DNA from: CAVYHJ01 sp963768165 [NCBI: uncultured bacterium]
Lineage (GTDB): Bacteria; UBP4; UBA4092
Length of the DNA stretch: 64,000 bases
Assembly (NCBI GenBank): GCA_963768165.1
Contig: CAVYHJ010000026.1
Span: 62,001 to 126,000, forward strand
Direction of reading: 5' to 3'
A program made the translations under genes and the position numbers. Below, in pieces: positions 14,776 to 22,861 of the stretch (position 1 is its first letter; each line of letters starts with the position of its first letter). The notes under the pieces were generated by a model, which had not been told where the DNA came from, made no database searches, and saw only the letters and a list, made by a program, of their open reading frames with translations.

Positions 14776-15545
14776 AAAAAGAGAAAGCAATATTTAATTG
14801 GAGCGGAGGCAAAGATTCTTCGTTAACACTTTATAAAGTAAGCCAAACTGGTGAGTACGATATTTTATGTTTACTGACCAGTGTGAATGAACAACATCGG
14901 AGAATTTCAATGCACGGAGTCCGGATTGAATTATTACGGCAGCAGGCGAAAAGTCTTGAATTGCCTTTAGTGGAAATGCAAATAACCGAAATGGCCACTA
15001 TGCAGGACTATGAAAGGGTAATGAAAGCTACTTTGACAGGTTTAAAACAAAGAGGAGCCGCGGTTTCGATTTTCGGGGATATTTTTTTGGAAGACCTTCG
15101 CCGATACCGTGAGAAGAAATTGGCGGAATTGGATTTGAAAGGAGTTTTTCCGATATGGAAGATTCCCACATCTCAACTGGTTAGAGAGTTTATTGACTTG
15201 GGATTCAAATCCATCCTTACCTGTGTCAATGAACAATATTTGGATAAAAGTTTCGCGGGAAGATTGATAGACAATGATTTTTTGAAAGACCTGCCGGAGA
15301 ATGTTGACCCCTGCGGCGAGAATGGCGAATTTCATACGTTTACGTTTGACGGCCCAATTTTTAAAGTACCCATTCAATTTGAATTAGGTGAAAAAGTATA
15401 CAGGAAATACACTCCAATAAGTGAAATAAATTCTTCGCAACATGACCGTGACAATAAGAATGTTTCGGAGCCTTTTCAATATGGATTTTGGTATTGCGAT
15501 TTAGTACCGAGCGAGAATATTCAGGCAAATAAGGAGGTAAAGTAA
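14772..15545 (+). CDS. DUF71/COG2102 PP-loop ATPase (diphthine-ammonia ligase family), probable B12 salvage role
   Basis: Adenine nucleotide alpha-hydrolase-like protein of 257 aa. NWSGGKDSSLTLYK is the PP-loop; EMQITEMATMQDYERVM, FGDIFLEDLR and DPCGENGEFHTFTFDGP are conserved in the family. Eukaryotic and archaeal relatives (Dph6) make diphthamide, a modification bacteria lack; a bacterial subgroup has been predicted from genome context to act in B12 salvage. Here the gene overlaps btuD by 4 bp under a cobalamin riboswitch, which supports that prediction strongly. The reaction is unknown; an ATP-dependent amidation or ligation on a corrinoid precursor is inference. Confidence 0.85.
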   Translation: MKKEKAIFNWSGGKDSSLTLYKVSQTGEYDILCLLTSVNEQHRRISMHGVRIELLRQQAKSLELPLVEMQITEMATMQDYERVMKATLTGLKQRGAAVSIFGDIFLEDLRRYREKKLAELDLKGVFPIWKIPTSQLVREFIDLGFKSILTCVNEQYLDKSFAGRLIDNDFLKDLPENVDPCGENGEFHTFTFDGPIFKVPIQFELGEKVYRKYTPISEINSSQHDRDNKNVSEPFQYGFWYCDLVPSENIQANKEVK

Positions 15546-15597
15546 TAGATAAACGCTATTGCATTATCTCCAAATAAATCAATCACTTAATAACTCT

Positions 15598-15626
15598 TTG
15601 ACATTTGTCGAAAGGTTAAATAAAAC
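15598..15626 (+). promoter_or_regulatory. Promoter-like sequence upstream of the secreted-protein operon
   Basis: TTGACA (15598-15603), 17-bp spacer, TAAAAC (15621-15626). A small stem CTCAG/CTGAG follows in the leader. Confidence 0.5.
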
Positions 15627-15709
15627 TCTCAGTTAGCTGAGTTTCGAATTCTAGAGAAATTATAAGACTCGGCTATTCCACAGAGACCCATAATTAAAGG
15701 AGTTAGATT

Positions 15710-15772
15710 ATGTTTAGTACAAAAAAATACAGAAAGGGCAAATATGAAAAGAATAATAAAGATGGTTTTTAG
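15710..15772 (+). CDS. Possible 20-codon leader ORF overlapping the next gene
   Basis: AAAGGAG lies 7 bases before an ATG that opens a 20-residue frame (MFSTKKYRKGKY...) and stops inside the next gene, whose own ribosome site is weaker. It may couple translation to the main gene. It contains A7 (15721-15727): loss of one A would instead join this start in frame to the secreted protein. Weak evidence. Confidence 0.3.
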   Translation: MFSTKKYRKGKYEKNNKDGF

Positions 15773-16553
15773 TTTGGTGGTTTTTAGTTGTGCCCTGCAG
15801 ATGGTATTAGCAACAGCAGGCGGATGGACAGAAAATTTTAATTCAAATCCAACGATTCGCGGTTGGAGTTATTCGGGAGTGACACCTCCATTAATAAGTT
15901 GGAGTTCGACTGCTGACAATCTGCAATGCACATGGGATAGTAGTACGAGCTTAAGCCGATATGGTCGAGGAGTGAATTTTGATTTTACATTGGATCAAAA
16001 TCACAGTTTCAATTTGCAGTTTGATGTGACGTTTAGTTATTTTTCAGTTTTTTCAGCGTTCGATTATACCAATTATCCTATAACCATCGGGTTATATAAT
16101 TCTGCAAGTACAGGAAATAGCAAAACTAATGCACCGTATGCACCAGATATTATTGAATGGGAATATTATTTAGGCAGTCCCAATTATTTGGGCTTTTTAG
16201 TTAATGATGTGAATGCAGATTACTCAACGTGTAGTGAGTATTCTTTTATAGAACCTTCAGGATACACATTGCAAACGTCCACCACATACCACATAATCTT
16301 GAACTATGACGGAGCGAGTCAGAATATGACTTTTAGCATGAATGCCAACGGGAATTCCTATTTTGCTTCTACGACTTTAAATTTATGCGGTGTTCAATTT
16401 AGCGTGGACCAATTTGCTGTTACGAGTTGGTTTGATGATAACCCGGTTGGTTTTGGCGGACCTGCGCCATTTCGTGCGATAGGAACCGTGGATAATGTTC
16501 AGCTTACTTATCCGACTTCGGTGGAACCGGGAATGTGGATGAGATTGGAATAA
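15744..16553 (+). CDS. Secreted beta-sandwich protein, unknown function
   Basis: 269 aa with a clear signal peptide (MKRIIKMVFSLVVFSCALQMVLATA, split here only by cleavage near A25). The mature part is rich in Trp, Ser, Asn and aromatic residues and begins GGWTENFNSNPTIRGWSYSG, a pattern seen in LamG/concanavalin-like jelly-roll domains. It is first in a three-gene set with a beta-propeller protein and a pseudopilin. No catalytic residues are evident; a carbohydrate-binding or structural role is a guess. Confidence 0.6.
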   Translation: MKRIIKMVFSLVVFSCALQMVLATAGGWTENFNSNPTIRGWSYSGVTPPLISWSSTADNLQCTWDSSTSLSRYGRGVNFDFTLDQNHSFNLQFDVTFSYFSVFSAFDYTNYPITIGLYNSASTGNSKTNAPYAPDIIEWEYYLGSPNYLGFLVNDVNADYSTCSEYSFIEPSGYTLQTSTTYHIILNYDGASQNMTFSMNANGNSYFASTTLNLCGVQFSVDQFAVTSWFDDNPVGFGGPAPFRAIGTVDNVQLTYPTSVEPGMWMRLE

Positions 16554-16559
16554 TTGCGT

Positions 16560-17834
16560 ATGTTTTCGTATCAAAGAACAATTGTTATTTTTATAATGTG
16601 CTTGACGGTACTCCTGGCAAATTATGCCGGGAGTACCGGCTATTGGCTATCGGAACAAAATGTCAGCCAGAGTTCGAGCGATTCTCTTTTATCCAAAACC
16701 GGATTCGGAAGTAATCATACAGGAATCGCCGTGGATAGTTCTGGAAATCCGCACGCTGTCTGGTTTAGCGGATCACCCAGCGCGATTTATTATTCACGGA
16801 AAACTGGAAACGCCTGGCTACCGTCGGTAACGATCACAGTGGCGACAGCCATGGCGCTCTTTCCCTCTCTTGCCATTGATACCAATAATCGTTTGCATTT
16901 GGTTTGGCACGATTACAGAAATGCTATTAATCAAATTAACGGTATCGAGATTTACTATAATACGACAACGGTCGACGGACTTTGGAATAACGAAACCCGT
17001 TTGACTTATAAACAAGACGTGAATAATACCAATGGGGATAATAGTTATTTTCCGACCATTGTTGTAGACCCTAAAAATGATCTCAATGTACTTTGGTACG
17101 ATTTTCATTGGAATGGGTATCGTCCTGACTTGGCGTATATGACAGCGACCAGCGGGTTTTCGTGGAATACCACACAGAGTATTGACAGTGATCGCATCAC
17201 CTTTACTACATTGTATGAATCACCCATACCCGATTTATGCACGGATACCGCCAGCAATATTCATGTGGTCTGGTTTAGCGACAGTACCGGGAACCTGGGG
17301 ATTTATTACAAGATGAAATCGGCGATTACCGGATTATGGAGCGCGGATACATTAATCAGTAATTCCACTGCATCAGCAATTGATCCGGCGATTGTTTCGG
17401 ATTCAAGAAATAATCTTTATGTTTTTTGGTCGGACTCGCGGAATGGGAATTACGCCATCTATATGAAAGAATATTCAGTGGACAGTCATGCCTGGCTTCC
17501 TGATCAGCAATTGAGCAATGGTTCAGGCTCATCTAATCATCCTGCGGCAACCGTGGATAAACAAAATAATATTCACCTCGTTTGGGATGATAACCGAAAC
17601 GGTTATTTACAGATCTTCTATAAGAAATTCGATGCATCTTCTCAAAGCTGGTTATCGGATGTTGCCATATCTACAGGAACGGCAAGCTCGCAATATCCGA
17701 GTATTGTGGCAGATTCTTTTGGAAACGTTCATGTTCTCTGGCAGGACAGCCGAACGGGAAATCAACAAATCTTTTATCGAATGCAATCCAATGTGACCGG
17801 TATAGAGAAAAAGTTTTGGGATGTGTATGAATAA
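16560..17834 (+). CDS. Secreted seven-repeat beta-propeller protein
   Basis: 424 aa from ATG 16560 (a TTG 6 bases earlier is possible). An N-terminal hydrophobic signal is followed by seven repeats of about 55-60 residues, each with an NxxHxVW-like core: DSSGNPHAVWF, DTNNRLHLVWHD, DPKNDLNVLWYD, DTASNIHVVWFSD, DSRNNLYVFWSD, DKQNNIHLVWDD and DSFGNVHVLWQD. That spacing predicts a seven-bladed propeller similar to sialidase/BNR-type folds. The gene lies 6 bp after the jelly-roll protein and overlaps the pseudopilin start. An extracellular binding role is likely; catalysis cannot be judged. Confidence 0.75.
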   Translation: MFSYQRTIVIFIMCLTVLLANYAGSTGYWLSEQNVSQSSSDSLLSKTGFGSNHTGIAVDSSGNPHAVWFSGSPSAIYYSRKTGNAWLPSVTITVATAMALFPSLAIDTNNRLHLVWHDYRNAINQINGIEIYYNTTTVDGLWNNETRLTYKQDVNNTNGDNSYFPTIVVDPKNDLNVLWYDFHWNGYRPDLAYMTATSGFSWNTTQSIDSDRITFTTLYESPIPDLCTDTASNIHVVWFSDSTGNLGIYYKMKSAITGLWSADTLISNSTASAIDPAIVSDSRNNLYVFWSDSRNGNYAIYMKEYSVDSHAWLPDQQLSNGSGSSNHPAATVDKQNNIHLVWDDNRNGYLQIFYKKFDASSQSWLSDVAISTGTASSQYPSIVADSFGNVHVLWQDSRTGNQQIFYRMQSNVTGIEKKFWDVYE

Positions 17835-18447
17835 AATTCAAAACTCTTTTGGATTTACTTTAGCGGAATTACTGGTGGTGGTTTCCATCATTTCTATCCT
17901 GTCCTTGATTGGAATCGCAAATTACCGCGATGCCATTGCACGCTCGGAACAGTCGGAATGTGTGGAAAATTTGCATGTATTGGGGACAGCGTTAAGCGCA
18001 TACGCAACGGATTATAATGCCTATCCTTATTCGGACGATTCCGGAGATCAAAATCGAGTCACAGTGTTCGGTCAGGGTTCAGCGGGCAATGGCTATTGGG
18101 ATTCTGTGCCGATGAGTTTATATTATTTAGGTTATGTCACAGATCCGAAAGTTTTTTGGTGTCCGACACTTTATAAACGATATCCCGGACGCCGGCAATA
18201 TTTGCGTTATGCCATGAATGGATCGGCATTGGATACTGGCGGGCCAAGAATTACTCCCGGGGAATCGGGAAATAATTGGTTGGCTGCCTGCTTGTATGTG
18301 AATTCTCAATGGGATCCTCAAGATAGTCTCCCCTGGCCTCATGGCGATAATAACGACAAGGAAAATGTGCTGATGGCGACCGGACAGGTTAGAACATTAA
18401 CTCCTCCGTGGAATTCAGATTTTGATGACCCAACGGTGAATCAATAA
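17827..18447 (+). CDS. Type IV pilin-like / type II secretion pseudopilin with H-x-DG-type C-terminus
   Basis: The N-terminus MNKIQNSFG-FTLAELLVVVSI is a class III prepilin signal: cleavage after Gly, Glu at +5, then a hydrophobic helix. The C-terminus HGDNNDKENVLMATGQVRTL resembles the H-x9-DG pilin-like proteins common in planctomycetes and related lineages, with the usual ADG replaced by ATG (Ala-Thr-Gly). ATG 17827 gives a 9-residue leader; ATG 17821 is also possible. It overlaps the propeller gene by 8 bp, so this secreted set may be displayed on or exported by a pseudopilus. Confidence 0.82.
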   Translation: MNKIQNSFGFTLAELLVVVSIISILSLIGIANYRDAIARSEQSECVENLHVLGTALSAYATDYNAYPYSDDSGDQNRVTVFGQGSAGNGYWDSVPMSLYYLGYVTDPKVFWCPTLYKRYPGRRQYLRYAMNGSALDTGGPRITPGESGNNWLAACLYVNSQWDPQDSLPWPHGDNNDKENVLMATGQVRTLTPPWNSDFDDPTVNQ

Positions 18448-18449
18448 TG

Positions 18450-19187
18450 TTATTTTTTCTTAGTTGCTTTCTTGTTTTCGCGGGATTTTACGAAAAAGAA
18501 AAACGGATCATCGAGGCGTAACGTATCCGGCGCATAAAACGGTTGTCCATATTTGGTGCCTATTAATGCACCGTAATATCTCCCATAAATTTCTAAAAAC
18601 CTAGGTGCCTTACGTTTCGATTTGTTTTGACCGAATTGGGATTTATGCTGGGCTATTGCTTGTTCTGCAACAGGCAGTTCATCATCTACCGAAACAATAA
18701 ACGTAGATCTTTCATGAGGCGATACGTAATAATACAAAATTTTCTTGATGGAATGCGGTTCCCCTTCCGCTGGAAATTTCTGCAGGTGGGCGAAATTAGC
18801 GGCATGAGTAACCAAATGACCGCAAGCGATATGATCCGCGTGACCGCGCCCGCGCCCCGGTTCAATTCCAAAATAGGGCGCTAAAATGAGTTTGGGTCTG
18901 TATTTTCGTATAATCCCTGCCACGGCTACTCGATTTTCGAAATTATCTTCCAACCGGCAATCACCCATATTATAAATGTTGACTACATCCACTCTCAATA
19001 TCTTCGCCGCATTTTCGGTTTCTTTTCTGCGGATTTCCGGTGTTCCTTTTCCCATATCCCCCTCCGTCAACGCGATAAAACCGGTTTTGTAACCCAATTT
19101 TTTCATTTTCACCAAAAAGGCACCTGTCCCTATTTCACAATCATCGGGGTGCGGACCAAAAGTTAGGATATCCAATTCAACTGTCAT
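18450..19187 (-). CDS. PIG-L family N-acetylglucosaminyl deacetylase (BshB1-like)
   Basis: Zinc-dependent deacetylase of 245 aa. LTFGPHPDDCEIGTGAF carries the His-Asp-Asp catalytic triad and GRGHADHIACG carries the second zinc histidine. TEGDMGKGTPEIRRKE matches the bacillithiol-pathway enzyme BshB1, which deacetylates GlcNAc-malate. The bacillithiol partners bshA and bshC are not in the window, so bacillithiol synthesis is only suggested; a surface-sugar deacetylase is the alternative. Convergent with the pseudopilin gene (2-bp gap). Confidence 0.82.
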   Translation of the reverse strand: MTVELDILTFGPHPDDCEIGTGAFLVKMKKLGYKTGFIALTEGDMGKGTPEIRRKETENAAKILRVDVVNIYNMGDCRLEDNFENRVAVAGIIRKYRPKLILAPYFGIEPGRGRGHADHIACGHLVTHAANFAHLQKFPAEGEPHSIKKILYYYVSPHERSTFIVSVDDELPVAEQAIAQHKSQFGQNKSKRKAPRFLEIYGRYYGALIGTKYGQPFYAPDTLRLDDPFFFFVKSRENKKATKKK

Positions 19188-19270
19188 AATTTAAAATTCC
19201 TCCTGCTTTAAATTGTTCTATTCCATTATGTCCAAATCTCCAGTAGCTGTCCAGTGGGATATTTTAAAAA

Positions 19271-19676
19271 TTTCAGAGTCGCACCGGACGACTTTGAAAT
19301 AACTCCCTTAAAATCAATCCTCTAATTAAATCGTCTATACTGAAGACACATTTTTTTGAAACGGTGTTTGAGCGGAATTGAAAATTTCAATTCCACTCAA
19401 TCTCCATTCCAAATGCCAAATTGGCACGCTTGGGATTCCCATGAGATGGTGGGATAAGTGTCGCTTAGAGCGACACTTATTCATTCTTTTCGCGAATTTC
19501 TGAATTTATTGTCTGCAAGGAGGGCATTTTTTAAGATGGACGGCGTCCACTTTGAAAATGACGAATAGTTAGATGAAACTGTGGACAGTGTCCAGAGTTT
19601 TTCAAACTCTACATGGCAGACTTTAAAGGGATATTGATTTTATTATAGTTAGCAAAGTCGTCATTATCGACTTTGC
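19271..19676. repeat. Cluster of nine short inverted repeats in an intergenic region
   Basis: The 660-bp gap between the deacetylase and the histidine kinase holds no gene but is full of dyads: TTTCAGAGTCG...CGACTTTGAAA (19271-19298), GGAATTGAAA-A-TTTCAATTCC (around 19374-19394), TGCCAAATTGGCA (19414), TGGGA-T-TCCCA (19431), 12-bp arms ATAAGTGTCGCT...AGCGACACTTAT (19454-19480), TGGAC-GGC-GTCCA (19537), TGGAC-AGT-GTCCA (19582), AGAGTTT-TTC-AAACTCT (19594) and GCAAAGTCG...CGACTTTGC (19652-19676). None has a clear terminator T-run. They could be operator sites, REP-like units or a structured RNA. Confidence 0.7.
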
Positions 19677-19846
19677 TCCGACACCCTCGCCAGAATCAAG
19701 TGATTTTCCATATCCCAACTATAGATTTATCCTCGAAGGTTTTTGTCGCGGAACCAACTTCCTTTATAGGTCAAGTGTAGTTAAAACTGGAAAAAAAGTT
19801 GAAAATGTATTAAACTTCTACTGAGTTCTTGAAGGGAATGATCCCT

Positions 19847-21940
19847 ATGCCGGGAATTATTGAAGTTCAAGATAAACAGAATAAAACAAGTGTCAACCAT
19901 ATGATCGAGGCGCGGCCGGTATTGATTGGTAGAAGTCCTGCGTGCGATATTGTCCTAGATGCAGTAGAAGTTTCTCGCCGCCACTGCATGTTTGAATCAC
20001 GCAGCGGACAGTTCTGGGTAGTGGATTTAGCCAGTGCCAATGGGACATTTATTAATTCCGTTCAGGTTAAAGAAAAGAAACTTGAAGATGGAGATATTCT
20101 AACCATTGGGAAAAACAGTCGTTGGCAAGTTCGATTTTCAGCTAGTGGAATTTCTCATGCGGAAGAAACCAAAGTTCCCAAAGAGGTTTTTTCTGATGAT
20201 ACAACCCAGAAAGCAACTATTGAAAAACCGATTACCCAATCCCGTGCTTTTCTTGATGACACACCATCCGAACATACGGTAACTGGAAAAAATCGTGATA
20301 CTACCGCCTACCGGTCACAAAACCAATTAAATATCCTATTTCGAATTGGCAGGATCATGATGTCTTCTTTAGACTTGGAACGATTATTGGAATTAATGAT
20401 GGAAGAAATCATGTCTATATTACCTGGAGATAGGGGCTGTGTCGTTTTTGCAGAAGATCAACCCGGTTCGGAGCATCCGGCGTTGACCATCAAAGCATAT
20501 AAACAACGTTCTTCCATACCCAAGGCATTGCATCCTGAATTACATTTGAGTCGAACTATTGTACGACGGGCGATGAACCAGCAAATGGCATTATTATTAA
20601 CCGATTTGGATACAGATTCTGAATTTCACACTACCGATACTATTATTAAAAGAGGTATACGCTCGTCTATTTGTGCTCCCATCAAAGGAAAGGATCGAAT
20701 GTTGGGTGTCATTTATCTGGACTCTCAATCCGGGTCAGATACTTTTACGGAAAAAGATTTGGATTTGTTGACAGCAATTGCCAACCAAGCAGGGATTGCC
20801 GTGGAGAACGCTTTACTTTGGGAAAAAATGCGCCGGTATAGCGAGGAATTGGAGCAGGAAGTTAGTCAGAGAACGGCAGAAATCGCTTTTGAACGGAACC
20901 GTCTTCGTGCCATATTGCAATGTATGGGAGAAGGAATCGTGGTTTCCGATCCGCAGGATCAGGTAAATTTGATGAATCCAGCAGCGGAGAGAATTTTGAA
21001 TGTCAAGCCCGAAGATACATTATCGGGAGATATCCTTTCTTGGTATCCGCAGGAGGTTCATTCTGTCGCTATCCAGTTACTAAATCGTGTAAAGAATGTG
21101 TTATCGCCTGAAACTTTGTCCGAGGAACTTCGCGTCATGGTGGGTAATAAACATGTTCGCCTAAATTTAGCTCCTATTCGAGATGAACAAGATAAATATT
21201 TGGGAATGGTTATAGCGAATCAGGATATTACCAAAGAAGTGGAAGTGGAACAGATGAAAGCGGATTTTATTTCCATGTTAACGCATGATTTAAAGAATCC
21301 ATTGACGGTCATTATTAGTTCTTCTCAATTAATCATAAAAGGGTATCTTGGTCCTATTGATTTGAAAACTGAAGACCAAATCAAGGCAATTTATCGAAAT
21401 GGCCAAACCATGTTAGAGCTGGTGAATAATTTTCTAGACGTGTCTAAAATTGAAGCGGGTCGAATGTCCATTGGAAAACATCCCCTATCTATTGCGGATT
21501 TAATAGATAATGTCGTACAGAATTTCCAAATGCAAGCCACGGAATTGGGAATTGATTTGATAAAGGAAGTGGATCGAAATTTACCAGTGATAACAGGGGA
21601 TCCCTTCCAGATGGAACGGGTTTTGAGTAATCTCGTCAGCAATGCAATTAAATTTACGTCGCGTCCAGGTATGGTCATTGTTAAAACCAAAGTTGTTTCC
21701 GATTATTTACAAATATCCGTTTCCGATTCAGGGCAGGGGATTCCCAAAGATGAACTTCCTCATTTGTTTAATCGGTATTTTCGTACCAAAAATGTAGAAG
21801 GAAAAGTCAAGGGAACAGGATTGGGACTTTATATTGTTAAATCCATCGTAGAAGCACATAATGGTAAAGTCGAAGTTCAGAGCGAGGCGGGTAAAGGAAC
21901 CACCTTTGACATCATTCTTCCGAGTGCAAGTTCTCCGTAG
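19847..21940 (+). CDS. FHA-GAF-PAS sensor histidine kinase
   Basis: About 697 aa, no transmembrane segment seen, so probably cytosolic. An N-terminal FHA domain (LIGRSPACDIVLD, SRRHC, ANGTFINS) binds phosphothreonine. A GAF domain (~160-320), a coiled segment and a PAS domain (~345-460) follow. The kinase core has the H-box SMLTHDLKNPLTVI, N-box NLVSNAIKF and G-boxes DSGQGIPKDELPHLF and GTGLGLYIVKS. Start ATG 19847 is favoured by GAAGGGA 9 bases upstream; ATG 19838 and TTG 19829 are alternatives. No response regulator is adjacent. FHA suggests cross-talk with Ser/Thr kinases. Confidence 0.9.
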   Translation: MPGIIEVQDKQNKTSVNHMIEARPVLIGRSPACDIVLDAVEVSRRHCMFESRSGQFWVVDLASANGTFINSVQVKEKKLEDGDILTIGKNSRWQVRFSASGISHAEETKVPKEVFSDDTTQKATIEKPITQSRAFLDDTPSEHTVTGKNRDTTAYRSQNQLNILFRIGRIMMSSLDLERLLELMMEEIMSILPGDRGCVVFAEDQPGSEHPALTIKAYKQRSSIPKALHPELHLSRTIVRRAMNQQMALLLTDLDTDSEFHTTDTIIKRGIRSSICAPIKGKDRMLGVIYLDSQSGSDTFTEKDLDLLTAIANQAGIAVENALLWEKMRRYSEELEQEVSQRTAEIAFERNRLRAILQCMGEGIVVSDPQDQVNLMNPAAERILNVKPEDTLSGDILSWYPQEVHSVAIQLLNRVKNVLSPETLSEELRVMVGNKHVRLNLAPIRDEQDKYLGMVIANQDITKEVEVEQMKADFISMLTHDLKNPLTVIISSSQLIIKGYLGPIDLKTEDQIKAIYRNGQTMLELVNNFLDVSKIEAGRMSIGKHPLSIADLIDNVVQNFQMQATELGIDLIKEVDRNLPVITGDPFQMERVLSNLVSNAIKFTSRPGMVIVKTKVVSDYLQISVSDSGQGIPKDELPHLFNRYFRTKNVEGKVKGTGLGLYIVKSIVEAHNGKVEVQSEAGKGTTFDIILPSASSP

Positions 21941-22063
21941 GGATCGAATTAACAAAATCTTTTCTTGCGTTTTCGTTGGGATATTGTTATTCTACAAAAA
22001 GTATATTTTTTGCCAGATGCAGAATAAAAAAAACACAAGTTCAATTGAAGTTATGGGGGTACA

Positions 22064-22858
22064 ATGGCTACGTTCGTAGTGAGTCCCTTCAAGATGTCGA
22101 TGTTTCGACAATGTCCCCAGAAATATAAATTTCAATATATTGACAAACTGGCCAGCCAATTTCGTATACCCCGTCCGTATCTTACTATGGGACAACATGT
22201 CCATTCCGCATTACGAGACTTTTTTCTGATTCAACCAGTGGAAGCACGGACGCTGGAGATATTGCACAATTTATTACGAAAACATTGGCGAACTGACCGG
22301 CAAGGATTTGAATCCATTGAAGAAGAAAAAAAATGGGGAGAAAAGGCACTAGGGTTATTGGGAAAATTTTTTAACACTCAAAATATAGCCATTACCCCGT
22401 TCAAAGTGGAAGAGTCGTATGAAGTTCAATTAAATTCCGATTTGACCCTTATGGGGAAAATTGATCGGTTGGACGAAATGGAAGATGGTTCTTTAAAAAT
22501 TATTGATTATAAAACCGGGAAACAACCTGCTGATAGTGAACTGTTTTTGAAAGATGATTTGCAATTGATAGCCTATGTCTGTATAGTAACGAAAAAATTG
22601 AATCGTTTAGTGAATAAAGCTTCTTGTTTATATTTGGATACTAACGACATGATTACTTTGACTCCTACTCCGGAGATTCTGGAAAATGGATTAAGCCGCA
22701 TCAAACAGGTCATTGATTCCATTCAGATGGAAAGAGAATTTTCGCCCAATCCCAATCGCCTATGTTCCTTTTGTGACTATTTAAGTATCTGCCCCGCGCG
22801 GGAGCAGATTGAAACATCTGAATTTTCGATGATTTCTGAAGAAGAATTGCCTTTTTAA
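22064..22858 (+). CDS. RecB/Cas4-like PD-(D/E)XK nuclease with Fe-S cysteines
   Basis: 264 aa. MGQHVHSALRDF provides the motif I histidine, MGKIDRLDE the motif II Asp, and LKIIDYKTGKQ the DxK. FRQCPQKYKFQY near the N-terminus and CSFCDYLSICP near the C-terminus give four cysteines as in the iron-sulfur clamp of AddB/Cas4 nucleases. No helicase, Cas gene or CRISPR array is nearby, so it is a stand-alone PDDEXK_1 protein of unknown target. It lies between a histidine kinase and a diguanylate cyclase and starts 4 bp before the latter. Confidence 0.85.
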   Translation: MATFVVSPFKMSMFRQCPQKYKFQYIDKLASQFRIPRPYLTMGQHVHSALRDFFLIQPVEARTLEILHNLLRKHWRTDRQGFESIEEEKKWGEKALGLLGKFFNTQNIAITPFKVEESYEVQLNSDLTLMGKIDRLDEMEDGSLKIIDYKTGKQPADSELFLKDDLQLIAYVCIVTKKLNRLVNKASCLYLDTNDMITLTPTPEILENGLSRIKQVIDSIQMEREFSPNPNRLCSFCDYLSICPAREQIETSEFSMISEEELPF

Positions 22859-22861
22859 ATT

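Noticed and set aside
22064-22858. Cas4-like nuclease as sign of a CRISPR-Cas locus
   Set aside because: No Cas1/Cas2, effector or repeat-spacer array is present anywhere in the window; the protein fits stand-alone PDDEXK_1 nucleases.
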